DNA of 64,000 bases, taken from contig CAVNZM010000003.1 of the NCBI GenBank assembly GCA_963693365.1, forward strand, positions 6,324,001 to 6,388,000. The letters run 5' to 3'. The notes beneath the pieces are model-generated. The model saw only the letters and a program-made list of their open reading frames with translations. It was not told the DNA's origin and did no database searches. Shown here in pieces: positions 47,476 to 61,844 of this stretch. The DNA comes from Amoebidium appalachense. Its lineage: Eukaryota; Ichthyosporea. Numbering within the stretch: the stretch's first letter is position 1; the number at the start of each line of letters is the position of its first letter. The position numbers and the translations under genes are program-made.

Positions 47476-48851
47476 ATGATGGGCTCTGTTAAGTGTCTTC
47501 TGCCTGCACACTTTCTGTTTTTTCTATTTTTCGGTCCGATGTCGATGTCGACTTTTTTTTTTTTTTTTTAAAAAAAAATTTCATATTTTGTCTGTGGTGT
47601 CCCCTGCACCATATCTCCAACCCTCTATTGCATACATCCCCCCCCCCCCCCCCTTTTGTGGAGGCATAGCAACCCCCGTGAAGATGGGCTCTGTTCAAGT
47701 GTCTTCTACCTGCACCCTTAAATTGTTTGATTTTGAATTTCCCACTTTCGTGACGTTTGTTGTTGTCCTCTGGTGTCTCCTCCATATTTCCAACCCTCTA
47801 ATGCATACATCACCCCCCCCCCCCCCCCCCCCCCCCGCCCTCCCCCCCCCCAGGTGCGCAATACCAGATACCCATTGCACTGTGGGTGTGTGAGCAACAC
47901 CCCTCCGTGCCCCCCTACGTGTACGTGATACCGACAGATACAATGCTGATAAAACCAACAAGGAATGTGGGGTCATCGGGTCAGATATACCACACGTATC
48001 TGTCGGCGTGGAATGGGCAGGTGTGTGTCCGTGTACATAGGTGTATGTGGCGGTGGCGGTGATGGGGTCGGTACTTGTGTGTGTACGCGTGTGTGGGTGT
48101 GTGGTGGTACGTGTGTGGGTGTATAAGTGTGTGTGTATCTGGTTGTGTGTACATGTGTGTGTCTCCACGCGAAGGGTGCTGGTGGGGGGATGGGATGGGA
48201 GAGCAGAGGGGTGGGGGGATGGTGTGCTTGTGTACGTGTGTGCAGGTGCAAAAGGTTGTTTGTCTCCACCTGTGTGCGTGTGTGTGTGTGTGGTTTAGCT
48301 GGTTGTGTCGTAGGTTGCCTGTGGGTGTGTGTTTGACGTGTGTGTACTCGTGTGTATGTTTGACGTGTGGACTCATGCGTATGGGTCTAGAATGTCTAGC
48401 CACGATTTTTATTTTTGTGTTCACATGTGTTATCCGTTTGTTTGTTGTTGGTGAGGAACAGGAGGGTAGATTTTTGAGTGTGGGCGGTGGGGAGGCTAGA
48501 GGGGCGATTAGGAGGAATAAATGAACGAGGGAAAAGAAGACAGTTTGTTAAGGTTGTAGGAAAATCAAAAATAAAAAAGTTCAAAAAATAAATAAACAAA
48601 CAAAAAGTGTGTGGGTGGTGGTGTGGTGGTTGCGGACGGATGGGGCTGCTGGGGTTGGGAACCACGGAAGAGAAGGTACAGAGCCGAAACTTGTTTTTTT
48701 TAAGAAGGCAGGACTTCTCCTGATTGGCTCCGTTCATTGTCTCTTCCCATGTCTACGTGTTCGATCTAGTATAATGGTTCTGTTTTTTTTTTTGTTTTTT
48801 TCTTCTTGGGTTCCACATTCCCCATTTACAAGGCCTAGCCAGCCAGCCAAC

Positions 48852-48885
<34 letters not shown>

Positions 48886-49348
48886 TTCTTAGGCTCAGTT
48901 TCATTCCTCTCACTCCTGCCCCCCCCCCCCCCCACACACACACACACACAGACATGCACGCTCTCTGCCCTCCTAAGGGTGCTTCAGGGTGTGTTTGGTG
49001 CCGAATGTCCCGTTTACGCAAAACCTGCAAACCTCACCTCCCAGCCACAAAGACCGTAAGAACCCCCCCCCCCCCCCCCGTTTCCCCCTCCCCGGGGGCC
49101 CAACCCGAAGCCGTTCCCCAAATCCTCTTACCCTTCTAACGGTTGTATGGAGGAGGGAGGTTGATGGAGGGGAGAGGGGGAGTATGGGGGGGCGGAGGAG
49201 GAGGGGGAGAAGGGGGGGGGGGGGGGGGGGGGGGGGGAGGGAATAGGACCAATGTGTGAATGGCATCTTAGTGGAGCCGAGGCAAAGGTGACGCGTATGT
49301 GTTGAGGTGTATGGGTGTCTGTCGTGGTGTTTTTTTTTTTTTTTTTTT

Positions 49349-49396
<48 letters not shown>

Positions 49397-50037
49397 GGGA
49401 GTTATGCGCTTGGGGTTTGGGTATGTGTGTGTGTGTGTGTGTGTGTGTTTGGGAAAACGGGGGGGAGGGGGGGGGGGGGGGGGGGTAATGTGTGCTCTGG
49501 GATTGTCATGTGTGGTTGTGTGTGTGTGTGTGGGGAGGGGGGGGTTGGGGGGGGGGGGGGAGGGAGGAACTGTGTGAAATATGATCCAGTAAAGAATAAG
49601 GAATACACCGCCTGGACTCATCTTTCCTTCTTTTTTGCATGCAAACAGGCCAAAACCGGATGGGTCACTGGCCGCCTTGGGAGCCAATAAAATGGGGGCT
49701 ACACCGACTCCGACCAATCTAATCACAGCATCGCCAACGACGGCTAATCACATGCGGTCTACTAATGGGCCGCAATTACCGCCCAAACCAAATGCAAGCA
49801 ATGCTCCTGTACCACCACCAAAACCAAAGCATCTAGAAGAGTAAGTGCCATGAGATTACCCCCCCCCCCCCCTACCCCTCCTCGCGATTGTTTTTTTTTA
49901 TCTGTTTGGGATAGCGTTCCCCGACTTCCGATTGCCTATTTCTTTCTGGTTTGTGTCCGCCCTCCCCCGCCCTCCCCGCGCCACCACGACAGTACGAACG
50001 TGCCAACGCAAGCAGGCATTGCACATACACAAACTAC

Positions 50038-50108
<71 letters not shown>

Positions 50109-50391
50109 AAAAAGAAAAAGAGGGAGAGGGAGAGCAGAGTGCGCAAACATTGGGTCTGTGTTTGGTCCACGATGGCTTGCTCACACTGCACATACACAGG
50201 CACCACCGGTCCACGCCATCCAGCCACAACCACCTATCAGGCAGGGCCACACCCGACTATATGAGTGAGGACTACGGCAGCCCCCGAAGACCTTTTACCC
50301 CCCCTCTGAATCAAACCCCCCCACGATTAGACGCCCGGACGGCAAGACATTTTGCACTGCATAGGGCGGCTGTGGAGGTGGGTGTGTGTGT

Positions 50392-50426
<35 letters not shown>

Positions 50427-50527
50427 GGAAGGGTGGGACGGTATTTGGGGTGGGGGGGGGAGGGGGTGGCTGAGGGAGGGAGATAGGGGAGGGGAGGAGG
50501 TTGGGAGGGTGGGTGGGTGTGGATGGG

Positions 50528-50567
<40 letters not shown>

Positions 50568-51548
50568 GGTGGGTGAGTTGGGGAGGGGGGGAAGTAGGTG
50601 TGGGTGTGTGGGTGGGGTGGGGAAGGGGGGGGGTCAAATGGGTGTGTGGGTGTGTGTGTGTGGGGGGGGGGGGGGGGGGGGGTTGTGTGGGGGGACGGGG
50701 GGAGGGGGGGGGGGGGGTTTGGGCAGGTGTGGGCGGGTTTTGTGCATGGGTGTGTTTGTGTATGTGGGTGTGGGTGTGTAGGTGTGTGGGGTTTGTAGAT
50801 GCTTGTTTTGTTGTGTCTGTGTATATGTGTGTGTGTCATTGGGCGTGTGTGTGTGTGTGTGTGTGTTGTTTGAGTGTGTGCAGGTGTCGTGCGTGCCAAC
50901 CGTAATCCCCCCCCCCCCTCCCCCCCCCTCTCTCCCCACCGGGAAAAAGAAAAAAAAACACGAAAACAAACCTCCCCACCGAAACAAACAAATAAATAAT
51001 CGGCCTGTTTAACAACCGACGTTTCTAACAATACCCACATAACTGACACAACCCCCCCTCCCCCCCCTCCCCCCCCCAATTCAGAGAGTTGAAGGGTATG
51101 AGAACAGCATAGAGCGCGAGGTTCGGGCCGAGACTGAGCGGTGTCAGAGGATGGCCAATCAGCTGACAGCAAACAGGCAGGCACTGGATGGCGCACACAG
51201 GCTGATAGCAGATGAGCTGGTGAGGATATGCGTGTACACAGGCACCCACGTGCTTACATGTGCTCCTGGACACACTCAAACATGTGCGCATACACGTGCT
51301 CGAATACTCGCACGTGCATGCATACCTGCATAGACATGCAATTGTCTGCATGTGGGCATATACACGTGTGCGCGAACCGATTCTCGAGCACACACACGTA
51401 CATGGTCACGTGCAGGCAGGCACACATGCAAGCATAACCATGCACGTGTATCCACAACATTTTGCTCAAAAGCCATTTTGCACACGTCGCACAAAAGCAC
51501 AAATCCGTTAAATGTAACACAGTTCCCCCTCCCCTCCCCTCCCCCCCC

Positions 51549-51589
<41 letters not shown>

Positions 51590-51857
51590 CGCTACCTGCC
51601 CCACCCACCCACCCACCCTCCCCTCCCCTCCTCGCTCCCCCGACCCACCCAGGCATGCACATACACACACACAGACACACAACGATTTTAAATGGCAGTA
51701 TGGTTGTGAATGTGTCGAAAGTGTCGAACTCACGTTGGTTTGTTCTTTGTGAGGAACCCTCCTGATCAATAATTTCCAGATGGTTTCTGTTTTCTTTTTT
51801 TTGGCCTCTTCACAACCATGTTTACCGCCCTTTAAGGCATACATGATCCCCCCTCCC

Positions 51858-51892
<35 letters not shown>

Positions 51893-52027
51893 ACCTGAGG
51901 ATGGGCTCTGCTTATTATGCATACTCTGTATGTGTGGTTTGCACTCTGCGTTGTGTTGTCCGTGCTTTATGTGTACTTCGTACTCTATACCGCAGTCTAA
52001 CCCCCACCCCCCCCCCCTCTTCCCCCT

Positions 52028-52066
<39 letters not shown>

Positions 52067-52997
52067 ATCCACCCACTCACATACACACACACCCACCCAC
52101 AGACTGCCGTTCGAGAGGCCATCCAATCATACCAAAGAGTCAACGAACAACTCGAGTCCACACTTTCACAACAGCAACAACAAAGACCCCCCCCACTAGA
52201 CTCCATGGTGGTGACAACAACCCCCCTCTATGAGCAAATTCTGGCGTTGGTTGCCGAGGAAAATGCGGTTATCGACACGATATATCACCTGAGCAAGGCG
52301 CTGAATAGGGGGTTGATAGATATGGACACATTCTTGAAGGTAATACTTGAACCGCCTCCCCTCCCCCCCCCCCCCCCCCCCCCCCCCCTCCCTTGCCTTT
52401 GCATGTGTCCTTCGTGTATGCGTACTTCGTACCGTGTTCCGCATTCAAACCCCCCCAGTCTTCTTTCAGAGGTGTCCTTTCAGGACAGACCACTGTGTGG
52501 AGACCGCTTTACCTCCCTGCAACCGGGCATGGTTGCTCTGTGTCGTGCATCTGTAAGCACATACGCATTTTCCGCTGCACTGCATTGGTTTGCACACACA
52601 TATTCACCGTTTTGCTCACCTTGCTTGCATAAGCAACCCTTCTCGTCTTTGATCAAGACGGGTTGACCCTCCCAAGTTCAGTTAGTGCTGCTGTCTGAGT
52701 TGGAGAGTCGTATATACACGGGCTAAGGGGTCGAAACTCAGACGCAATTGATGACTTGGGCCCTCCCTGAGGATGGGCTCTGCTTATGACACATACTGTG
52801 CGCATGGCTGATGTTGCATACTTGAATGTTTGCCTTTGCATGTGTCCTTCGTGTATGCGTACTTCGTACCGTGTTCCGCAATCAAACCCCCCCCCTCCCC
52901 TCCGCCCCACTCCCCCCATCTACACACATGGGCACGTGCCCCCCCCCCCACACAAGCACCTGCATTTGCATGCACCCGCACACACACACATGCACAG

Positions 52998-53043
<46 letters not shown>

Positions 53044-53069
53044 TCTGCACACACACGCACACATACACA

Positions 53070-53129
<60 letters not shown>

Positions 53130-53229
53130 TTTTTTGCACGTGAATTCGCTTCTTATTTCACTTAGTGGATATACTGTCACCCACTTTTCCACCAGGCGGT
53201 TTGACTGGTCGGAGTGTTTGTGCTGGGTG

Positions 53230-53305
<76 letters not shown>

Positions 53306-53640
53306 CCGTATGTGCGTGTTGCATGTGTGCATGTATTGCTTGTGAGTGCGTTCGTACATGTGTGCCTATAGGTGTGTGTGTGTGTGCGTGGGTGCGTGGG
53401 TTCTTGGATGCTCGTGTGTATCTGTTTGGGTTTCGACGTTTGTCGGCCTGTTTGCCTTCTAAACCACGTGCAGCCATGCACGTCCACACTTTCTCATACC
53501 CATGCTGCACGTGCACTGATTATGGATTAATTTACGCCCACCGTTTTCCACAGCACGTGCGCGTGCTTTCACGGCAGCAATTTACCACCCGGGCACTCAT
53601 CAAGAAAGCACGGGAGACGGCAGACCTTTTGCCTGTATGA
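43405..53640 (+). CDS. VPS23: ESCRT-I subunit VPS23/TSG101
   Basis: Ten exons: 43405-43455, 44719-44803, 45953-46015, 47854-48020, 48952-49055, 49649-49840, 50200-50377, 51085-51219, 52103-52339 and 53554-53640. All have GT donors and AG acceptors, all phases match, and the total is 1299 nt (432 aa; human TSG101 is about 390). Residues 1-150 form the UEV domain ([41 protein letters not shown]). This is a ubiquitin-conjugating fold without catalysis that binds ubiquitin and PTAP-type motifs. About 150-280 is a Pro-rich linker, 281-350 a coiled coil, and 365-432 the steadiness box ([22 protein letters not shown]...). On endosomes the protein nucleates ESCRT-I with VPS28 and VPS37 to sort ubiquitinated cargo. 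Introns are 0.36-1.84 kb and full of homopolymers. Identification is firm. Confidence 0.93.
44719..44803 (+). CDS. VPS23: VPS23 exon 2
   Basis: Acceptor CCCCTCCAG after a long C run, donor GTAACT. It encodes [19 protein letters not shown], matching the TSG101 segment around YKYRDLTVRETVNV. It ends in phase 1. Confidence 0.88.
45953..46015 (+). CDS. VPS23: VPS23 exon 3
   Basis: Acceptor GACTTGCAG, donor GTGTGT that is the first unit of a (GT)n array. It encodes [20 protein letters not shown], equivalent to the GTIPVPYRG strand of TSG101. Phase 1 at the end. Confidence 0.88.
47301..47440 (+). repeat. intron-resident repeat, type alpha (intron 3)
   Basis: Begins TGAGGATGGGCTCTG right after a C run and ends GTGTTCCGCATTCACC running into a C run. 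The first 82 bases are identical to 52768-52849 in intron 9. Related, more diverged copies: 47173-47270 (intron 3), 51896-52000 (intron 8) and 52393-52450 (intron 9, end part only). All are in the gene's orientation. Confidence 0.8.
47475..47812 (+). repeat. intron-resident repeat, type beta (two copies)
   Basis: Copies at 47475-47638 and 47682-47812 both start GA(T/A)GATGGGCTCTGTT, share AGTGTCTTCT-CCTGCAC, and end CCAACCCTCTA-TGCATACATC followed by a C run. A third partial copy is at 51778-51847 (GGCATACATGA then C run). The opening GATGGGCTCTG is shared with type alpha. Confidence 0.75.
47854..48020 (+). CDS. VPS23: VPS23 exon 4
   Basis: Acceptor CCCCCCCAG ending a C run, donor GTGTGT. 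It encodes [20 protein letters not shown] through [14 protein letters not shown], the core of the UEV fold and its late-domain-motif groove. The Met of TDTMLIK lines up with the PTAP-contacting Met of TSG101. Confidence 0.93.
48952..49055 (+). CDS. VPS23: VPS23 exon 5
   Basis: The acceptor is the last CAG of a (CA)n array, donor GTAAGA. It encodes [19 protein letters not shown], the C-terminal UEV helix, then the start of the linker. Phase 2. Confidence 0.88.
49331..49394. repeat. T-run/G-run junction
   Basis: About 28 T directly followed by about 36 G in VPS23 intron 5. Similar T-to-G junctions occur at 34518-34579, 32953-32990 and 46328-46410. The complementary C-to-A form is at 50041-50106 and 60384-60427. 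Confidence 0.9.
49649..49840 (+). CDS. VPS23: VPS23 exon 6
   Basis: Acceptor GCAAACAG, donor GTAAGT. It encodes a Pro/Thr/Asn-rich linker with PPKP and PVPPPKPK motifs, possible SH3-type ligands. Phase 2. Confidence 0.88.
50200..50377 (+). CDS. VPS23: VPS23 exon 7
   Basis: Acceptor ACACACAG, donor GTGGGT merging into a GT/G tract. It encodes the rest of the linker ([16 protein letters not shown]) and ends ALHRAAVE in phase 0. Confidence 0.82.
51085..51219 (+). CDS. VPS23: VPS23 exon 8 (coiled coil)
   Basis: Acceptor AATTCAG, donor GTGAGG, 45 codons, phase 0 on both sides. It encodes heptad-like [20 protein letters not shown] and on to [13 protein letters not shown]. Confidence 0.9.
52103..52339 (+). 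CDS. VPS23: VPS23 exon 9
   Basis: Acceptor CACCCACAG, donor GTAATA, 79 codons. It encodes the end of the coiled coil, a Gln run and PPP, then [19 protein letters not shown] and [17 protein letters not shown], the steadiness box. Confidence 0.93.
52768..52886 (+). repeat. intron-resident repeat, type alpha (intron 9)
   Basis: Near-identical to 47301-47440 for the first 82 bases. Its second half (CTTCGTGTATGCGTACTTCG, then TACCGTGTTCCGCA) is shared with 52393-52450 and ends in a C run. Confidence 0.8.
53554..53640 (+). CDS. VPS23: VPS23 exon 10 (C-terminus)
   Basis: Acceptor TTTCCACAG. It encodes [20 protein letters not shown] followed by ETADLLPV and TGA. This matches the TSG101 end VRLLSRKQFQLRALMQKARK. 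Confidence 0.93.
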   Translation, partial: HVRVLSRQQFTTRALIKKARETADLLPV

Positions 53641-53800
53641 GTCAAGTGACTGGCTCACAATAAGAAAATGTGACGAATGGCTTTTACCGCGCCCTTTCCG
53701 CCCCCCCCCCCCCCCCTCCCCCCCCCCCCTCTCCCCCCTTCCTCTCCACTCTCCCCCTCTCGGTCCCATCTCCACATTTCCTTTGCTCTTACCTTCATGC

Positions 53801-53840
<40 letters not shown>

Positions 53841-54912
53841 TCCATTCCTATCCACCCTCCTCTATCTCTCCCATCTCCACATTTGCTTTGTTCTCACCTT
53901 TTTTTCCTCTTTAAGTGTCCGTCCTTTTCAATTTTTTTAATTTTTTTATTTTTTATTTATTTTTTATTTTTATTTTTTTTTGCTGGGAGTAGGGTGCTCA
54001 AAGCCTCGTCATGAAACTCAGAACCTGGGAGTTTGGCGGCTATATTTAACAGAGACATGTGATTGGTTGAGCAGTTTAACTCTAGTTTTGACGGTGAATG
54101 GGCTTAGAACCTGCACATGTACATAGTTTACCACGGAATGCAGGGCTGGGTGATCCCTGATTGCTGAATAAATGGTGGTATGGATGTTATCGATACGGTG
54201 TAAGCCATGTCCGGCCTTGTTCGGGAGGGATGTACGACTCAAGAGTGTATGACACTGTGTGTGTGTGTGTGTGTGTGAGTGCGTGTGTGTGTGTGCGTGT
54301 GTGTGTGTGTGTGTGTGCGTGTGTGTGTGCGTGTGTGTGCGTGTGCCTGTAATTGCGTGTGTGCTTGCGCATGCGTGTGTGTATGTGTGTGTGCATGTGT
54401 GTGCGTGCGTGTGTGCCTGTGTGCGTGCGTGGTGCAGGGCTGTGTGTGCGTTTGCACATTAAATGTTGTGTTTGGGTGTGGTCCACACAAGTGAGTGCGT
54501 CTGCAGACTACTCAATTTTGATAGAAAAGAAAAAACGATGCAACTAATACCAAGTGTGTTTGCATGAATTCGAAACGTCAACCATGACTTGCATGTTCGA
54601 AGGACACATCGAAAACCCAAACTAAACTTCATCTTGATAACGAAACCCATGGCCAAAGAAAGCTAAACAAACCAACAAATTTAGATATACCATTAGCCAA
54701 ACGTGCAAAATACACATGCACGTAAATTGGTTGGTTTACACGAGCTATATTTTGGGGATACGGTGGGAGCACAGCCCCTCGTGTGCATGTGTGGCTTACT
54801 GCGTTTTCCAGCACGGCCACACACTAGACGAGGGGCGCCGCAGGCACCCCGAGCTATACATACACTGGGTTTACAGGATAGATATACACCCATAACTCAC
54901 ACGGGTGGAAGG
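53641..54912. other. VPS23 downstream region
   Basis: C runs (53701-53730 and 53804-53837), a T-rich tract (53900-53980), an AATAAA at 54168 that could serve as a polyadenylation signal, and a (GT)n block (54255-54430). No gene is seen. Confidence 0.5.
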
Positions 54913-55155
54913 CTAGCCTATGAAAGACAGAGCTAAAACTACCAAATCAAACCTAGCCGAATTTAAGAGAAAATCTATCACAGAGAACCCCGCCAAGTGG
55001 GGGGTCTCTGCCGGAAGAGCGTCTACATAGCTACGAAAAGATGCTAAGGTCTCTGGGGGGAATAGTACCCCCGTGAGCAAGCCACATCTAACGACACAAC
55101 CCCTATTAAAGGTACCTGAGCAACGAGTACATTTAGTGGGCCTATATGTATTCAT
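54913..55155 (-). CDS. small hypothetical open frame (80 aa)
   Basis: ATG at 55155, stop TAG at 54913. It has a CTRC (CxxC) motif near the start and a hydrophobic end (FDLVVLALSFIG). Its composition is less repetitive than the surrounding DNA, which is the only reason to list it. No family is recognised. It could be part of a larger spliced gene or a chance frame. Confidence 0.25.
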   Translation of the reverse strand: MNTYRPTKCTRCSGTFNRGCVVRCGLLTGVLFPPETLASFRSYVDALPAETPHLAGFSVIDFLLNSARFDLVVLALSFIG

Positions 55156-56344
55156 TAGGAAACAATTACTCGCCAAGCTAAAGCCATTTTCAATATTGCA
55201 ATACTGTGTGCACATGTGTGCGGTGTGTGACTGTGTGTGTGTGTGTATCATATTGAAAATAAATATATAATTTCCTGGGGTGGAGGGCAACATGCTATAG
55301 CATTAACAAAGGGGTGCATTTCGTCAGTATCAAGATGCATATGGACATATCCATGCTTATTGTGCCAAATGGGGAACATGCATTGTATTTCCGGATTGGC
55401 CGGAGGGAGAGTTGCATTTGAGGGCTGCGAAAAGGCAAGCACGCCAAGGTGCGCGTGTGATTACGTGTGGAAAGGGAGGGGAGGGCAGGCGGGTTAGAGG
55501 GGGGAAGGGGGGGGAGGGGGGGGGGGGAGGGGGGGGGGGGGGGACTGAGCAGAGAGCACACGTGGATTCGGGGGAAGCATCCAGCTGGGGGAAGAAAGGG
55601 AGTAGGGGGGAATAGGCAAGGGGGTCGAGAAGAGAAGGCTGGAGAGAGACTCAGGGGGAGGGCCCCCGGGGGGGGGGGGGGGGGGGGGGGGGTAGTTATA
55701 ACATCGCGTGGATCCGTTGACACAATGTAAGTAAAAGGCATAGATGAGTTTATTATCCCTCGCACCATTTATGGAAGGCACCAGGCCTCCGATTATTTAT
55801 GCTCAGAAATGTTACGAAATGCATATATCAAATACCATATTAATTAACTATACACACAATATAGCTTTAAACTTCGTGTCCTTGGCGTACACACATACTG
55901 TAGTCGGTGTATATACATAGAAGCAGAACCGCTTGCAGTGTGTGGCGGCTGAGAGAGGGCTTCAACATACGTGGTTTTCTGTCTATGTGGTTGTTGGGAA
56001 CCGGGCCCAGCCACGGCCAATTAAATGTCTCTGCAAGCGTACGTGTGCACAGGTGCATGCACCCAATGCCAGTGCCACGTTTAAGATGCAGAGTCCCACG
56101 ATTAAGATAGGATCAGGGTGTTAGTAGCCATGACAATAGCCACACCCGAGGTTCCCTGTGTGCAGACAAATGGGGTCAGCTTTAAAAGCATTGTACCACA
56201 TGAATCTAACTGAATTGGTTTACCGACTTTAGTGTACCAGTTTGCTAGATTGAGTGCGTCGTGGTAACCTTAACCATTTAAACTACTTTAATACGATTGT
56301 AGAATTTTTAATGCCGTCTTGTCAGGACCCAATTTCGGTCTCAT

Positions 56345-56410
<66 letters not shown>

Positions 56411-56665
56411 ACACACACACCAACCAAACCCCAAACACACACACGACCCACCCCACCGACGGGAAAAAAAGGGGGCCTGATACGAGAGAGGGGCGAGAAC
56501 GAGATAATGAGATAGAGAGAGAAACGGCAAGAGGGAAAGAGAGGGAAGGAGGGAGGGAGGGAGGGAGAGAGACAGGGAAAGGAAACAATCCCCCTCCCCC
56601 CCCCCATCCTCCCCCCGTGCCTCTGCCAACCGGGTGTTGAGGAAGGATGTGGAGCGAGAGAGGGA

Positions 56666-56732
<67 letters not shown>

Positions 56733-56790
56733 GGTGGGTGTGTTTGTTTCGGGGGGGGGGGGGGGGGGGGGGGGCGGGGAGAGTATACCC
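55156..56790. other. intergenic stretch
   Basis: G/A-rich block 55500-55692, a long C run then (CA)n (56347-56420), a (GGGA)n block near 56545-56580 and (GT)n at 56671-56724. The piece 55870-56130 is unique but shows no convincing exon. Confidence 0.5.
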
Positions 56791-56817
56791 GTAAGTGATG
56801 AACCAAAGGAAATACAC

Positions 56818-59713
<2,896 letters not shown>

Positions 59714-59779
59714 CTGCGGAAAAAGAGGTTTTATGAACAATGAGTCACAAGCAACCCCCCCCCCCCCACACACACACAC

Positions 59780-59791
59780 ATAGATAGAGAT

Positions 59792-59889
<98 letters not shown>

Positions 59890-59890
59890 C

Positions 59891-59923
<33 letters not shown>

Positions 59924-59942
59924 GCGTTAAAGGGAGGGGGGG

Positions 59943-60024
<82 letters not shown>

Positions 60025-60040
60025 TGTGTGTGTGTGTGTG
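59780..60040. repeat. (GATA)/(GA)n/(CA)n/(GA)n/(GT)n compound repeat
   Basis: AGATAG units, a GA run, CA run, a second GA run split by a 40-bp island, another 70-bp GA run, then GT. Pure simple sequence. Confidence 0.95.
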
Positions 60041-60339
60041 TGTATAAAGCACACAGACACATAAAATAGAGGAAACGGAGGTAAAAAAGTAGCAAAGACC
60101 AGCGTACAGGCAGAGTGGTTTGTATTCACGGATGCAATATTCAAAGAATTCGAGCAGTATTCAAAATTATACCTTTTGCGTCCGTCGATCATTTGACCCA
60201 GTATCGGTGGTTAAGAACCATGTCCGGATCTAGTCAGACATGATATCAAAGACAGATCCATTTAACCACTTAAACTGAGCGTACCCACACAGCACAACAC
60301 AAAGCACAACTAGGTTTTCTACTTGTACTCTCCTTCTGC

Positions 60340-60427
60340 ATCAGCCCCCCCCCCCCCCCCCCCCCCCGGCCCCTCTCTGCCCCCCCCCCCCCCCCCCCCA
60401 AAAAAAAAAAAAAAAAAAAAAAAAAAA
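60340..60427. repeat. C runs followed by an A run
   Basis: Two C runs (60344-60367 and 60379-60399) passing directly into about 27 A and then CAAAAA repeats. It is the mirror of the T-to-G junctions listed at 49331. Confidence 0.9.
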
Positions 60428-60616
60428 CAAAAAACAAAAAACAAAAAAAAACAAACCCACTCACAGCCTTACAGACTACGGAACCCCCACCCCACCCCAC
60501 CACACCTCCGGTACGCACAACCACATCTCTTTCTCCTTGCCCCTGCACACACACTTACCCTCGAAACAAACTTCCTCCAACTGCATCTCCAGCACCGTCC
60601 CACCCAGCTCACTTAC

Positions 60617-60648
<32 letters not shown>

Positions 60649-60657
60649 ACAAACACA

Positions 60658-60724
<67 letters not shown>

Positions 60725-60785
60725 AAAAGAAAAGAAAAAAAAGGAACAAGAATAAAAAGAAAATTAAAGACACAAAAACACGCAC

Positions 60786-60870
60786 CATCTCGTCCAGCAC
60801 GTGGCTGTAGTTTGAAGGCCAGGCATCCAGCTGTCTCAGCTTTTGCCTCACAGGCTCGGGGTAGTTGTAC
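60786..60870 (-). CDS. possible upstream exon (YPEPVRQKLRQLDAWPSNYS)
   Basis: Acceptor GGTGCAG, donor GTGCGT, 28 codons with an amphipathic, non-repetitive sequence ending HVLDEM. The next candidate, 60607-60559 (LGGTVLEMQLEEVCFEG, donor GTAAGT), follows in phase 0 but ends in a phase that does not join 59713. At least one exon is therefore missing, or these belong to another gene. Confidence 0.4.
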
Positions 60871-60959
60871 CTGCACCACCCAGGTTAGCACACGTGCACA
60901 GAGACGCACCACACAGAAGCACATATCTTGACTTGCTGAAAAACACACCGTATAGCGTA

Positions 60960-61465
60960 GAACCCCCCCCCCCCCCCCACCCCCGCCTCTCCCCTCCACC
61001 CCCTTTTTTGGATGGATGTGCCGTACCACATGGTGCTAAATAAACATTCGGACGCAGCAATAATATAGGGTACTAAAAGCTCCAAATCAAGGAGATGTGA
61101 AATGCGCAACGGAAGAAGCAAGCAGACATGTGAATGGAAATTACCGATGTGAGGATAGAGAAAGAAGCACAAGGGTTCGTGCTAGAATTTGTTCACATGT
61201 GGGCTTGTTACTTCTTCTCATTATCGTTAAACGCGTGAACGAGGAGAGGGGGGAGGGGGGAGAAGGGGAGGAGGGAGGATGGAGGAGAAAAGGCGCAGAC
61301 ATAGAGCTGGGAGGGAGGGAGGGAGGGAGGGAGAGAGATGGAGGGAGGGAGGGGGGAGGGAGGGAGGGAGGGAGGGATTTGGGGAGGTGGAGAGCGAGAG
61401 AGGGAGGCAGGGAGGGGGGGGAAGGGGGAAGAGAGAGAGAGAGAGGGAGAGAAAGAGAGAGAGGG

Positions 61466-61500
<35 letters not shown>

Positions 61501-61813
61501 GGGAGGGGGGGGGGAGGAGGGAGGGAAGGAGGTAGGGAAGGAGGGAGGGAGGGAGGGAGGGAGGCAGGTGGAGGGAGACTGAAAACCCTTACTCTCACCA
61601 CAATCCAACAATGTAGTTTTCCTCTCTTTCTGTGTCTTGATCTTTACACCCCCCCCCCCCCCCCCCCCCCCCCCACCCCCCCCCCCCCCCCCCTTGCGCC
61701 CAAATACACCAAAACACACACACACACACACACACACACGGATCTCCTTGTGTCCCCGTTCCCGTAAGCTGCCTTTTGGAGGCGGGATAACGCAAGGAAG
61801 GGGAGGAGGAGGT

Positions 61814-61844
<31 letters not shown>

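Noticed and set aside
54990-55110. Possible structured non-coding RNA
   Set aside because: Some GC-rich self-complementary pieces, but no match to tRNA, 5S or spliceosomal RNA hallmarks that I can recognise.
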